This document shows positions 1 through 6,472 of a stretch of DNA of 26,737 nucleotides, one piece after another. The notes under the pieces were generated by a model. The model ran no database searches. It was given only the letters and a program-made list of their open reading frames with translations, and had not been told where the DNA came from. This DNA comes from a virus. The stretch lies in IMG/VR virus record IMGVR_UViG_3300049215_000770, positions 1 to 26,737 of that record; one strand, written 5' to 3'. A program made the position numbers and the translations under genes. Each line of letters opens with the position of its first letter. The stretch's first letter is position 1.

Positions 1-258
1 TCACTTCGCCGCCCCGCGGGCCTGCTGTACCCACTGCTCAAGCCCCTGCAGCTGGTCCGACTGCTCCCGGTACTTGTTGCGCAGGTTCACGGTATAGCTC
101 AGCAGGTCGCCCAGCGTTTCACCGCGAAATGGCGGCAAGGGCTCGGGTGCGGCCACAAGGGTGTAAGGGGCGGGCAGCGGCTTGGGCTGCTCAATGTTGC
201 AGGAGCGGCAGCCCGTCAGCAGGGATGCGGCAACCATAACCGTCAGGATGTTTCGCAA
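1..258 (-). CDS. Outer-membrane spanin lipoprotein (Rz1-like), TTG start
   Basis: An 85-residue lipoprotein that ends at the first base of the window. The start is TTG at 256-258, because GGAGG lies six bases upstream and it alone places a proper signal peptide: MRNILTVMVAASLLTGC with lipobox LLTGC and lipidated C17. In-frame ATGs upstream would bury the lipobox. After the Cys comes a Pro-rich stretch (EQPKPLPAPYTLVAAPEPLP), the hallmark of Rz1, then a helix (TVNLRNKYREQSDQLQGLEQ) to pair with the i-spanin. It overlaps the i-spanin gene by 68 bases in another frame. The spanin pair shows a Gram-negative host. Confidence 0.88.
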   Translation of the reverse strand: MRNILTVMVAASLLTGCRSCNIEQPKPLPAPYTLVAAPEPLPPFRGETLGDLLSYTVNLRNKYREQSDQLQGLEQWVQQARGAAK

Positions 259-487
259 GGGTGTCCTCCACTGTGTGTTGCTGTTCCGTCTCGATGGCGC
301 GGTCATGAGAAAGCGTTTCGCCGGTTTGGGCATCCACCCTGGCCGAAACCGTTTCCTCTGCTGCACGCCCCTTCAGGGCCTGGTTGGCGGCCTGTGTCTC
401 GGCAGCGCCTACCTGCCAGCCCTTCACTTCCCAGCCCGCGCCGAAGGCCAGCACCGCGACGGCGAGCAACAGGTAAACATTAGGCAT
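191..487 (-). CDS. Inner-membrane spanin (Rz-like)
   Basis: A 98-residue protein with AGGAGG a few bases before its ATG at 487. Residues 4-18 (VYLLLAVAVLAFGAG) form the N-terminal membrane anchor. Residues 28-75 are a polar helix rich in Ala, Glu, Gln and Thr that would span the periplasm as a coiled coil. The C-terminus (DGYGCRIPADGLPLLQH) would contact the outer-membrane partner. The o-spanin gene starts inside it and runs past its end, the nested/overlapping plan of Rz/Rz1. It acts at the last lysis step by fusing inner and outer membranes after wall cutting. Confidence 0.88.
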   Translation of the reverse strand: MPNVYLLLAVAVLAFGAGWEVKGWQVGAAETQAANQALKGRAAEETVSARVDAQTGETLSHDRAIETEQQHTVEDTLAKHPDGYGCRIPADGLPLLQH

Positions 488-653
488 GGGTCCTCCTTCG
501 ACTGAGTGGTGAATGGTTACGGGCGGGGAAAGCGCGCATCGGCCGTCTTGAAGCAATTGCCCGCTCTCCCCTGGCCTGCGCGGGCGTGGCAACAGTGGCG
601 GTTAGACCATGCGTTGCTGTACCTCTTGGCCGTCTGTCCGCGCGGGCGTTCAT
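480..653 (-). CDS. Possible small Arg-rich ORF between holin candidate and spanin
   Basis: A 57-residue frame whose ATG overlaps the stop of holin candidate 2 as ATGA and whose own stop overlaps the i-spanin start by eight bases, so it fills the gap exactly. It is very basic (about a dozen Arg) and uses codons such as AGA and CTA that the neighbours avoid. No Shine-Dalgarno is seen apart from coupling. It may equally be untranslated spacer. Confidence 0.25.
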   Translation of the reverse strand: MNARADRRPRGTATHGLTATVATPAQARGERAIASRRPMRAFPARNHSPLSRRRTHA

Positions 654-832
654 AAATAGGTGAGGCCGAAGAGGATTGCGAGAATGGTTGCCAGCAGGCC
701 GCAGACCGGAAAAGCGACCGAGGAAATCGGCATGGCCGAGCCCCGGTTCTTGCGTGCATAGATGCCGGCGATGATGGTGAGAACGAGGAAGAGGACGACC
801 AGCAGCCCGATGATCGCGCGCGTAACCAGCAT
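650..832 (-). CDS. Small two-pass membrane protein, holin candidate 2
   Basis: A 60-residue protein. The ATG at 832 is chosen for GGGGAGG four bases upstream; the open frame further upstream is Arg-rich leader. Two strong membrane segments, residues 6-26 (AIIGLLVVLFLVLTIIAGIYA) and 40-59 (AFPVCGLLATILAILFGLTY), flank a short basic loop (RKNRGSAMP). This is the plan of a class II holin. Its place before the spanin pair supports a lysis role, but the family is not identified and holin candidate 1 competes for the same job. Confidence 0.65.
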   Translation of the reverse strand: MLVTRAIIGLLVVLFLVLTIIAGIYARKNRGSAMPISSVAFPVCGLLATILAILFGLTYL

Positions 833-855
833 GAAGCCTCCCCTGTATTTCCTCC

Positions 856-883
856 ATGATAAGGCGTAAATGGCTGAGCGCAA
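856..883 (-). promoter_or_regulatory. Weak promoter candidate before the lysis genes
   Basis: TTGCGC (878-883) and TATCAT (856-861) on the minus strand with a 16-base spacer, in the locally AT-rich 62-base gap behind holin candidate 1. The -10 matches the consensus in five of six positions, the -35 in only three. It could add transcription of holin candidate 2 and the spanins. Confidence 0.3.
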
Positions 884-894
884 GTGATAATTAA

Positions 895-1107
895 TTAACT
901 GCCGGAAGGCACGTCGTCGGCATTGCCCCACTTGCTGTCGATGAAGTGCCCAAGCTTGTCGTGTACGAAGGGCAGGCTGGTGAGGCCGATCAGCGTGGTG
1001 CCCACTGCGCCGGCGTCGAAGGTGTGGAACACGAAGAGGTTGTAAATCGCCATGCCGGTGAAGGCGATGGTCACCAGCATGAGCAGGACGAAAAAGGCGC
1101 GGATCAC
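895..1107 (-). CDS. Small membrane protein, holin candidate 1
   Basis: A 70-residue protein starting at GTG 1105-1107, in a GTGA overlap with the previous stop. The longer open frame upstream is a shadow. Residues 2-28 (IRAFFVLLMLVTIAFTGMAI, then YNLFVF) form one clear membrane segment. Residues 35-50 (AGAVGTTLIGLTSLPF) may be a second, shorter one, and the polar tail (KLGHFIDSKWGNADD) would face the cytoplasm. Size and place in the late lysis region fit a holin or antiholin, but no family is certain. The stop is in an AT-rich patch (890-898). Confidence 0.6.
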   Translation of the reverse strand: MIRAFFVLLMLVTIAFTGMAIYNLFVFHTFDAGAVGTTLIGLTSLPFVHDKLGHFIDSKWGNADDVPSGS

Positions 1108-1457
1108 AGGTTCGATGGCTGGATGGTGACGATGCCGGAAGCCACCACGCGCGGGATGCCGGAGGAATCGGTCAGGCGTGCCTCGTGGTAGAAAAAGCCG
1201 GGAAGGTTCTTCGTATCGGCCGAGTTGAGCTGCACGTAGAAAATGCCAGCGGTGGGCGGGCTTCCCACGGTGATGCCGCCGATGCTTCCGCTGTCCTTGG
1301 TAATGAGCGGCGTGTTGATGGCATAATTGCCCATTGCCCACTGCAGGAGCTGCACGCCGGTCAGGTCGTAAGGGTTGCCGTTCTGGTCAACGACGGGGAA
1401 TTCCAGAGTTACGCCGTCGCCCGCGAAGATCTGAAAGTTCTGCTGAAGGGCCGCCAT
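1104..1457 (-). CDS. Small beta-sandwich protein (BppU N-terminal-like)
   Basis: A 117-residue protein starting on the base after the 760-residue protein's TAG. The opening MAALQQNFQIFAGDGVTLEF and then DQNGNPYDLTGVQLLQWAM has the pattern of the BppU-type N-terminal beta-sandwich used in baseplate and fibre proteins (a D-x-x-G-x-P-x-D-L-T-G-x turn). The rest (GIFYVQLNSADTKNLPGFFY, HEARLTDSSGIPRVVASG) continues the strands to a complete single domain. It is likely a partner or accessory of the large repeat protein, judged from tight coupling. The stop overlaps the next start as GTGA. Confidence 0.75.
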   Translation of the reverse strand: MAALQQNFQIFAGDGVTLEFPVVDQNGNPYDLTGVQLLQWAMGNYAINTPLITKDSGSIGGITVGSPPTAGIFYVQLNSADTKNLPGFFYHEARLTDSSGIPRVVASGIVTIQPSNL

Positions 1458-3740
1458 CTACTGTTCTTTCACGGTTGCCGAAAGCACGATCAAGCCGGTT
1501 CGCCCCGATAATACAATAACGGGATCTATTTCACCACTTAATTGAATCGGGCCGGTCTCCCCGGCCAGGATGACGGGCGGCAGCGGAACGAGGGCGCTGG
1601 TTCGTATCAGCCACGGCGGCGGGTTGGTAATGGCAGGTGCTGGGATGGTCGATGCTTGCGATGGGCGGGGTAGCCATGCGAGCATGTCGCCGCCCTTTCC
1701 TACAGCGGCTGGCACCATCCAGGGCGGCGGATTCGCGATTTCTTTGGGCTTGGAGTAGATGACATTCCTGTTGGATAACCAGGCCAGGTGATCGCCACCA
1801 TATCCTACCCGCTGGGGCAGTATCCATGGGAGCGTGTTCGGTGTGGTGGCGGCTGGCGAGCTGAGTGCCGTGGTTTTGGCGAGCCAGGGGAGGTAATCGG
1901 TGATCGTGATGGGCGCAGCTGGTGGAACCCAGGCAAGAATGTTCTGTGGCGTAGATGGCTGTGCTTGCGGTCGCTGCCGCTGCATGAACCACGCAAGGTG
2001 ATCGCCGCCGTAGCCGACGGTTTGGGGCGGAACCCAGAGAAGCTGATTGCGGGTATCCTGGGGAGGCGGCGTCAGCGCGCTGGTCTTGGCCAGCCATGTG
2101 AGGTAATCGACCACTGCCTGAACCGCTGCCGGGGGAACCCAGGCGAGCAGGTTTGCCACCTGTTGAGGCTGGGGTTGGGCCGGGGGCCTGGGCACCAGCC
2201 ACGAAAGGTGGTCGCCGCCGTAACCGATCTTCTGTGGTGGAACCCAGAGCAGGGAATTTGACACCTCCTGGCGCGGCTCGACGCGGTTCCTGAAAGGAAG
2301 CCACGCAAGATGATCGCCGCCATAGCCGACTCGCGTGAGTCCTGCATGCCAGAATACGGGGTTCTTGACCGGCTCGCTATCGCGGTAGATGCGGTTGACG
2401 GGGCATGGCAGCCAGCCCATGAAGTCACCGCCGTAGCCACCCTTGGCACTGTCCGGGTTAAGCGGCAGGCGGTTGACGACCGCCAGGGCCTGCGGGTAGG
2501 CCGCCGCGATCAGCGGAGTTTGCCAGCCGAGGTTATCAGCCGGGGCACCTGAAGGGGGCGTGAATTCGACCGCCTCGTAGCCGATCTTCGTGGTGTTCGC
2601 ATTCGAGGTGTTCAGGTTGCCGGTAATGGTGGATGCATTGGTCAAGGTTTCCCCGGGCATCGTATTAGGCGCATTGGTGCCGCTGCTATAACTCCACCCG
2701 GTATAATTCACGAGACCGTAGGTGGTGCTGATCGAGGGGCTGAGTGATGCCGTGTTGCTGGTGACGCTTACAAGAGAAATGCTGCCGCGCTGCGGAGCGC
2801 TGTTCAAGACACCTGAGACGAATTCCAGCACGGTGTAAGTGATGGTGCGGCTGCCGCTGGCGGTGCCTCCCCTCGATAGTGTCACCTGCGTGGCGCTGGT
2901 GAGCTGCAGCCAGTATTCGAAAGTAGAAAATGCCGTCGCGCTCGTGTTGATGCCATTATAGATCAGCACCGTGTTTGCGGTGACGACCGAGGTTATGGTA
3001 TCCGTGTCACTGGTGGTGGTGGTGGAAAGCGTCTTCGAGCGCGCCTGCACGCTGTTCACCACGCTGCTGTTGAAATCCACCACCGCGTATCCCACCGTCA
3101 AAATGAACGTGGTGGCGGTATTCCGCGTCGCCGTCACGGTGGTGGAATTCGTCAGAACAAGGGTAGGGAAAAAGTTGGCCGAGGTGGTGCTCGCCGTGGG
3201 TCCGCTGAAGCCAAGATAAAAAACAACAGCCAGCGAACCGACGGCATTAGACAATGTGGCCGTGCCGGTGGCGCTGCTGCTGGCAACGCTGATCGTTCCG
3301 GCCTGCACGCCGTTTGCAGTCAGAGCCGATGACTGGAATTCCACCACCGTGCCGTAAACGGTGCTGGAGGTGGTCGCCGAGCTGCCGCGCGTAGCGGTGA
3401 CCTGATTGGTGCCGGTGAGGGCAACACGCAGGCATACTTCATTGAAGCGGCCGGTGCCGGAAGCATCGTCAGTAGTTTGGTTCGCCCACCATATGACGGC
3501 GTTGGCAACGGTGACGCTTGTGGGGAGCGTGTAAGTGTTCGAGGTGGACCCGGAACCCACCGTGATGGTGAATTCCTGCACGGTTTTCACCGCGTTGATT
3601 CCCATCCATGCCGGCAGGATCGGCTTGATATTATCGTTTGCCGGGATCAGCAGCGGCAGGATGGTGGCGCTGCGTGGCCGGAAGTCTTCGTGCCCCGGCT
3701 TCGGGACAGGTTTAAGGAGAGCGCATTTCATGTGCCGCAC
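1458..3740 (-). CDS. Large repeat protein with 35-residue two-Trp repeats
   Basis: A 760-residue protein, the largest in the window, starting at GTG 3740 (AGGGTG just upstream) or ATG 3731. After a short Pro-rich lead, residues 50-395 are four tandem beta-type units of about 86 residues, each ending in a VVEF-like motif (F135, F223, F307, F393). Residues 435-712 are a different array: Trp recurs with a near-exact period of 35 residues (W464, 499, 534, 569, 604, 639, 674, 710) and a second Trp series is interleaved (480, 514, 549, 584, 619, 654, 689). Motifs alternate between VGYGGDHLAWL and NxLxWVPPQ. The end (722-760) has three LSGxxxxIVL-like strands. It is probably a fibre or virion-surface protein, but this is unproven; no enzyme motif or signal peptide. 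Confidence 0.8.
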   Translation of the reverse strand: MRHMKCALLKPVPKPGHEDFRPRSATILPLLIPANDNIKPILPAWMGINAVKTVQEFTITVGSGSTSNTYTLPTSVTVANAVIWWANQTTDDASGTGRFNEVCLRVALTGTNQVTATRGSSATTSSTVYGTVVEFQSSALTANGVQAGTISVASSSATGTATLSNAVGSLAVVFYLGFSGPTASTTSANFFPTLVLTNSTTVTATRNTATTFILTVGYAVVDFNSSVVNSVQARSKTLSTTTTSDTDTITSVVTANTVLIYNGINTSATAFSTFEYWLQLTSATQVTLSRGGTASGSRTITYTVLEFVSGVLNSAPQRGSISLVSVTSNTASLSPSISTTYGLVNYTGWSYSSGTNAPNTMPGETLTNASTITGNLNTSNANTTKIGYEAVEFTPPSGAPADNLGWQTPLIAAAYPQALAVVNRLPLNPDSAKGGYGGDFMGWLPCPVNRIYRDSEPVKNPVFWHAGLTRVGYGGDHLAWLPFRNRVEPRQEVSNSLLWVPPQKIGYGGDHLSWLVPRPPAQPQPQQVANLLAWVPPAAVQAVVDYLTWLAKTSALTPPPQDTRNQLLWVPPQTVGYGGDHLAWFMQRQRPQAQPSTPQNILAWVPPAAPITITDYLPWLAKTTALSSPAATTPNTLPWILPQRVGYGGDHLAWLSNRNVIYSKPKEIANPPPWMVPAAVGKGGDMLAWLPRPSQASTIPAPAITNPPPWLIRTSALVPLPPVILAGETGPIQLSGEIDPVIVLSGRTGLIVLSATVKEQ
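1605..2438 (-). repeat. Coding tandem repeat, 105-base period
   Basis: DNA encoding residues 435-712 of the 760-residue protein. On the plus strand the block AAGGTGATCGCCGCCGTAGC and close variants recur around 1787, 1997, 2207, 2306 and 2417, about 105 or 210 bases apart. The repeats keep the reading frame throughout. Confidence 0.85.
2556..3593 (-). repeat. Four tandem ~86-residue beta-domain repeats
   Basis: Residues 50-395 of the 760-residue protein. Conserved points are a TVTATR or QVTLSR-like strand in the second half of the first three units, and a closing (V/A)V(E/D)F or VLEF at residues 132-135, 220-223, 304-307 and 390-393. The repeats are diverged, with no long identical DNA, so the array looks old. 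Confidence 0.7.
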
Positions 3741-3793
3741 GCATCACCCTAAACCTTCGCGCCGTGGTTATGGACGGACATCCCGCCCTTTGG

Positions 3794-3836
3794 TGCTTCA
3801 TGGCGGCCCCTGAAGCAGGTGGTCATATTAACCACC
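3794..3836. other. Two adjacent hairpins between genes
   Basis: One inverted repeat (GGTGGT with ACCACC, seven-base loop, 3818-3836) overlaps the stop of the 157-residue gene. The next (TGCTTCA with TGAAGCA, ten-base loop, 3794-3817) abuts it. No T-run follows on the minus strand, so these are not standard terminators. They may slow polymerase, protect a 3' end or mark a processing site. Confidence 0.45.
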
Positions 3837-4301
3837 CAGTTCTTCGACGATCACCTTGCCGCTCATGTGGCAGGTGCCCGAAACGGTGGAAAGCAGCTCG
3901 TACACGAAGGATTCCGAAGGGCCGACGATCGGCGGATCGGGAAAGGTGTAATCCTCACCCTGGAAGTTGTGGAACGCGCCCTCGTGGACGGTGATGGCGG
4001 TGCCGTTGGTCGTCGCCTTGCTGGTGTTGTTGGCAAGAGCGGTAAAGCTCGCGGCCGCATCGCCGGGATCGAGCTTGGCCGGCGTCGGTGTGCTGCCGCC
4101 GGAGCCATCGGTCACGGTCACCGGAAGATAGCGCGCACGGGTTTCAATGCCTTGCGCGGTCTGCAGCGTGGTGTCGCCGCAAGAACCGAGCTTCACGCCG
4201 ATAATGCGGAGAATTTTTCCGGCTGCGCCCTTGATCTGGAACAGGTCCTGAGCGGCTGAGATGGAAACGTTTTCAAAGGTGACAACATAACGACGGGGCA
4301 T
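3828..4301 (-). CDS. Beta-rich virion-type protein, function unknown
   Basis: A 157-residue protein with AAGGA seven bases before the ATG. It starts RRYVVTFENVSISAAQDLFQ, continues IRIIGVKLG-like strands, has a conserved-looking TDGSGGSTPTPAKLDPGDAA loop (about residues 64-83), and ends KVIVEELGG. I have an impression of similar small proteins recurring next to fibres and lysis genes of Gram-negative phages, where they are annotated as hypothetical; this is memory, not a search. The neutral beta-sandwich look suggests a virion-surface or fibre-associated role. A hairpin pair follows its stop. Confidence 0.75.
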   Translation of the reverse strand: MPRRYVVTFENVSISAAQDLFQIKGAAGKILRIIGVKLGSCGDTTLQTAQGIETRARYLPVTVTDGSGGSTPTPAKLDPGDAAASFTALANNTSKATTNGTAITVHEGAFHNFQGEDYTFPDPPIVGPSESFVYELLSTVSGTCHMSGKVIVEELGG

Positions 4302-4328
4302 GGGCGAGTCCTTTCGCGGTTAGAAGGT

Positions 4329-4799
4329 TTAAGAATGATTCACATAGTTGCCGTTCAAAAAAATGTCCGCCTCTGCGCGGCGGCGTGCCAGAAGGCCATC
4401 AGAAACAGTCAGCCCGTCAGGCGTACTTACCTTATCCCATAGCATAAAATGCTTGACAATGATAGCTGCGGGTTGGCCTGCATTCAACAGGCGCAGCAAC
4501 GAGCTGGACCGGAAGTTTCCGGCGCCGATGTTGTAGCAGAGGCTCACACAGGCATCGAATTCCTGCTGCGACACTGAAACCTGTATCGCTCCAAGCACCG
4601 GGTTGACCGCTTTGGTATCCAGGTCATTCAGGAACATGGCATCGGCGGCGGGCTGCGAAAGTCCGTCGGGATAATCCTCCTGCGGCCCGATGAGATGGCC
4701 CCAGCCGATGGTCCATAGCCCCGCCTGGTCCTGGTAGGGAGCCAGTACGCATTTTTCGTAGGACTTGATGAAGTCTATGATCTGCTGGCTCGGCTGCAT
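4329..4799 (-). CDS. Endolysin, GH24 lysozyme
   Basis: A 156-residue muramidase that cuts the peptidoglycan glycan backbone at lysis. The T4 lysozyme triad spacing is exact: E15 in IKSYEKCVLAPYQ, D24 in QDQAGLWT and T30 in WTIGWGHL. QEFDACVSLCYNIGAGNF (76-93) and LLARRRAEADIFLNG near the C-terminus are further family marks. There is no signal peptide or N-terminal anchor (SAR) sequence, so it needs a holin to reach the wall. GGGGGAATT precedes the ATG at 4799; the open frame upstream is not used. It lies after the XhlA-like gene, but the spanins are 3.8 kb away. Confidence 0.94.
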   Translation of the reverse strand: MQPSQQIIDFIKSYEKCVLAPYQDQAGLWTIGWGHLIGPQEDYPDGLSQPAADAMFLNDLDTKAVNPVLGAIQVSVSQQEFDACVSLCYNIGAGNFRSSSLLRLLNAGQPAAIIVKHFMLWDKVSTPDGLTVSDGLLARRRAEADIFLNGNYVNHS

Positions 4800-4809
4800 A
4801 ATTCCCCCT

Positions 4810-5109
4810 TTAGTGCTTGATCCATTCTGCAAGGCTTTTGGCCGTTTCCACAATCACGGCGATGCTTGCGGCGGCAGCCGTGGCGAATTTTATCGCACGC
4901 CGCTGGAAGCCCTCGATTGCCGTGATGCGTTTTTCATGGTCCTTGCAGTCGGCCTGATTGTTGGTAAGAATGGCAAGCGATGCGGTGGCCTGGTCGCGCC
5001 ACGCGCGGCCTTCCTGCATGTACTTCCAGATCGCGTCGATGGTCTTGTCCGTATTCACCTGATTCGCCTCCAGCGTGGATAACCGCCGTTCGATGTTTTC
5101 TTCCCCCAT
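4810..5109 (-). CDS. Small coiled-coil membrane protein (XhlA-like holin accessory candidate)
   Basis: A 99-residue protein directly before the endolysin. The ATG at 5109 is chosen because GGGGAAGG lies just upstream and the fibre stop comes before it. Residues 1-70 are a charged coiled coil (ENIERRLSTLEANQVNTDKT and DCKDHEKRITAIEGFQRR). Residues 74-95 (FATAAAASIAVIVETAKSLA) form a single moderately hydrophobic C-terminal segment. This plan, N-terminal coil and C-terminal membrane anchor next to a lysozyme, is that of XhlA-like proteins that assist holins. Function is inferred from layout; it could also be an unrelated membrane-tethered protein. Confidence 0.6.
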   Translation of the reverse strand: MGEENIERRLSTLEANQVNTDKTIDAIWKYMQEGRAWRDQATASLAILTNNQADCKDHEKRITAIEGFQRRAIKFATAAAASIAVIVETAKSLAEWIKH

Positions 5110-5134
5110 AACGCCTTCCCCATTGCAGTTTTCC

Positions 5135-6472
5135 CTAGACGTACTGGCCGCCGCTTGCCGTGCTGCCCGCCGCGTTACCCGGCAGATAGGATGCCCCGCC
5201 GCCCCCGGTATCAATCACGCCGTTTTTCGTGGCGATGTAGCGCGTGCCGGTGGCGCTCCCCGAGAACGTCACGTTGGCGATTTCAAGGATGGACGGCCCG
5301 CTGACGGCCGCGTAATTGGCAAATGCCGGGGTGCCCGTGAGGGTGACCGTGATGCCGCCGGCCAGGTTGACAATGCCTCCGGGCGTGATCTGGATGTGCG
5401 CCCCGCCGGTGTCGCTGCCGCTGATGGTATAGCTGTTGTTGACGTTGATGATGCCTTCGCCGCAGTTGATCTGGTTGTAGAGCGACCCGGCGATGCTGCC
5501 GTAATTCATGTTGCCGGTCACGTTGATCGTGCCGCCCAGCACCGCGCTCAGGCCATGGCCTCCCGTGGCGGTGGTGAGCTTGAAGCCCTGCACGTTGATC
5601 GTGGAACCCGCGCCCGTGGCGGTGATGCAGTTCGCGCTCGTGGTGCTGATGATGCAGTTCGCCGGGGTGGTGGTGTCGCCATTCAGCGTCACGGTGCCCC
5701 AGCCCACCCACGGGCCGCTTACGGTGACGGCGCCGGTGTAGGTGCCGTCCGCCACGTTGATGGTGACGTTGAAGCCGTTCAGGTCGTAATTGCTCGCCAC
5801 CACGTTGATGGCGCGCTGGATGGTGAGAAACGGCGCGCCCGAGGTCAGGCCGCTGTTGCTGTCGCTGCCGGTGGTGGCCACGTACAGGTTGAGGTTGGTG
5901 TTCAGCCGCACGCGGCGCGCCGCGTCGATCAGAAACAGGTGGCTGCCGTCCCACAGCAGGGTGTAATCGTCGTTGAACAGCAGCTCGCCGCCCTGCAGCA
6001 GTTGCGGCCCGAACGGCCCGTCGATGTAGAGGTGCTGGGCGCCCACGCTGTCAATCGCCACGGTGGTGTCAGTGCTGTTGTTGAAGTTAGAGGTAAAGCG
6101 GAACGTCTCCCCGGCCGTGAGCGCACTGAGCGATTGCCCGGTGGTAAGCGTCTGTGCGTTGGCGGAACCGCCTGAACCTCCGCACCAGTAGGTAACGTCG
6201 GCCTTCAGGAAGGATTGCAAAGCGGCCGAGATTTCGTTCACGAGGTTCGTCATGTTGCCGTCGTCGGGCACGCTGATGCCCTGCGCCACCATCCAGTTGG
6301 CCAGGCCGGATGCCATGAACGTGGACTGCCGGAGGATCTTGTTGAAATAATTGGACGGCACGATGCCGGATGCCATGCCGGTCCCGAGCGTGCTTTCAGC
6401 CGCATAGGTGGCCTGTGAAACTACGTTTGCGCCGCCTGCGGTGGCATAGGGCAGAATGTCTGTGGTTGCCAT
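5135..6472 (-). CDS. Tail fibre / tailspike with beta-helix domain
   Basis: A 445-residue receptor-contact candidate. Residues 1-90 are the baseplate-binding part (SNYFNKILRQSTFMASGLAN and NMTNLVNEISAALQSFL). Residues 90-190 resemble fibre linker domains. From about 195 a right-handed beta-helix begins with the hallmark LYVATTGSDSNSGLTSGAPF and LTIQRAINVVASNYDLNGFN, followed by regular coils of Thr/Gly/Ile/Val (about 225-415). The last 30 residues (GVIDTGGGGASYLPGN, ending in TASGGQYV) are the common fibre C-terminal motif. No Asp/Glu pair characteristic of a depolymerase can be assigned by eye. The helix domain is the most host-range relevant part of the window. Confidence 0.88.
   Translation of the reverse strand: MATTDILPYATAGGANVVSQATYAAESTLGTGMASGIVPSNYFNKILRQSTFMASGLANWMVAQGISVPDDGNMTNLVNEISAALQSFLKADVTYWCGGSGGSANAQTLTTGQSLSALTAGETFRFTSNFNNSTDTTVAIDSVGAQHLYIDGPFGPQLLQGGELLFNDDYTLLWDGSHLFLIDAARRVRLNTNLNLYVATTGSDSNSGLTSGAPFLTIQRAINVVASNYDLNGFNVTINVADGTYTGAVTVSGPWVGWGTVTLNGDTTTPANCIISTTSANCITATGAGSTINVQGFKLTTATGGHGLSAVLGGTINVTGNMNYGSIAGSLYNQINCGEGIINVNNSYTISGSDTGGAHIQITPGGIVNLAGGITVTLTGTPAFANYAAVSGPSILEIANVTFSGSATGTRYIATKNGVIDTGGGGASYLPGNAAGSTASGGQYV

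Noticed and set aside
1531-2304. 257-codon minus-strand frame inside the repeat gene
   Set aside because: It is an alternative frame of the 105-base repeats with Arg/Pro/Ser shadow composition. Repeats whose length is a multiple of three keep all frames open.
1605-2438. Regular DNA repeats resembling a CRISPR array
   Set aside because: The period is 105 bases, units are imperfect, and the reading frame runs through with conserved protein motifs. It is a coding tandem repeat.
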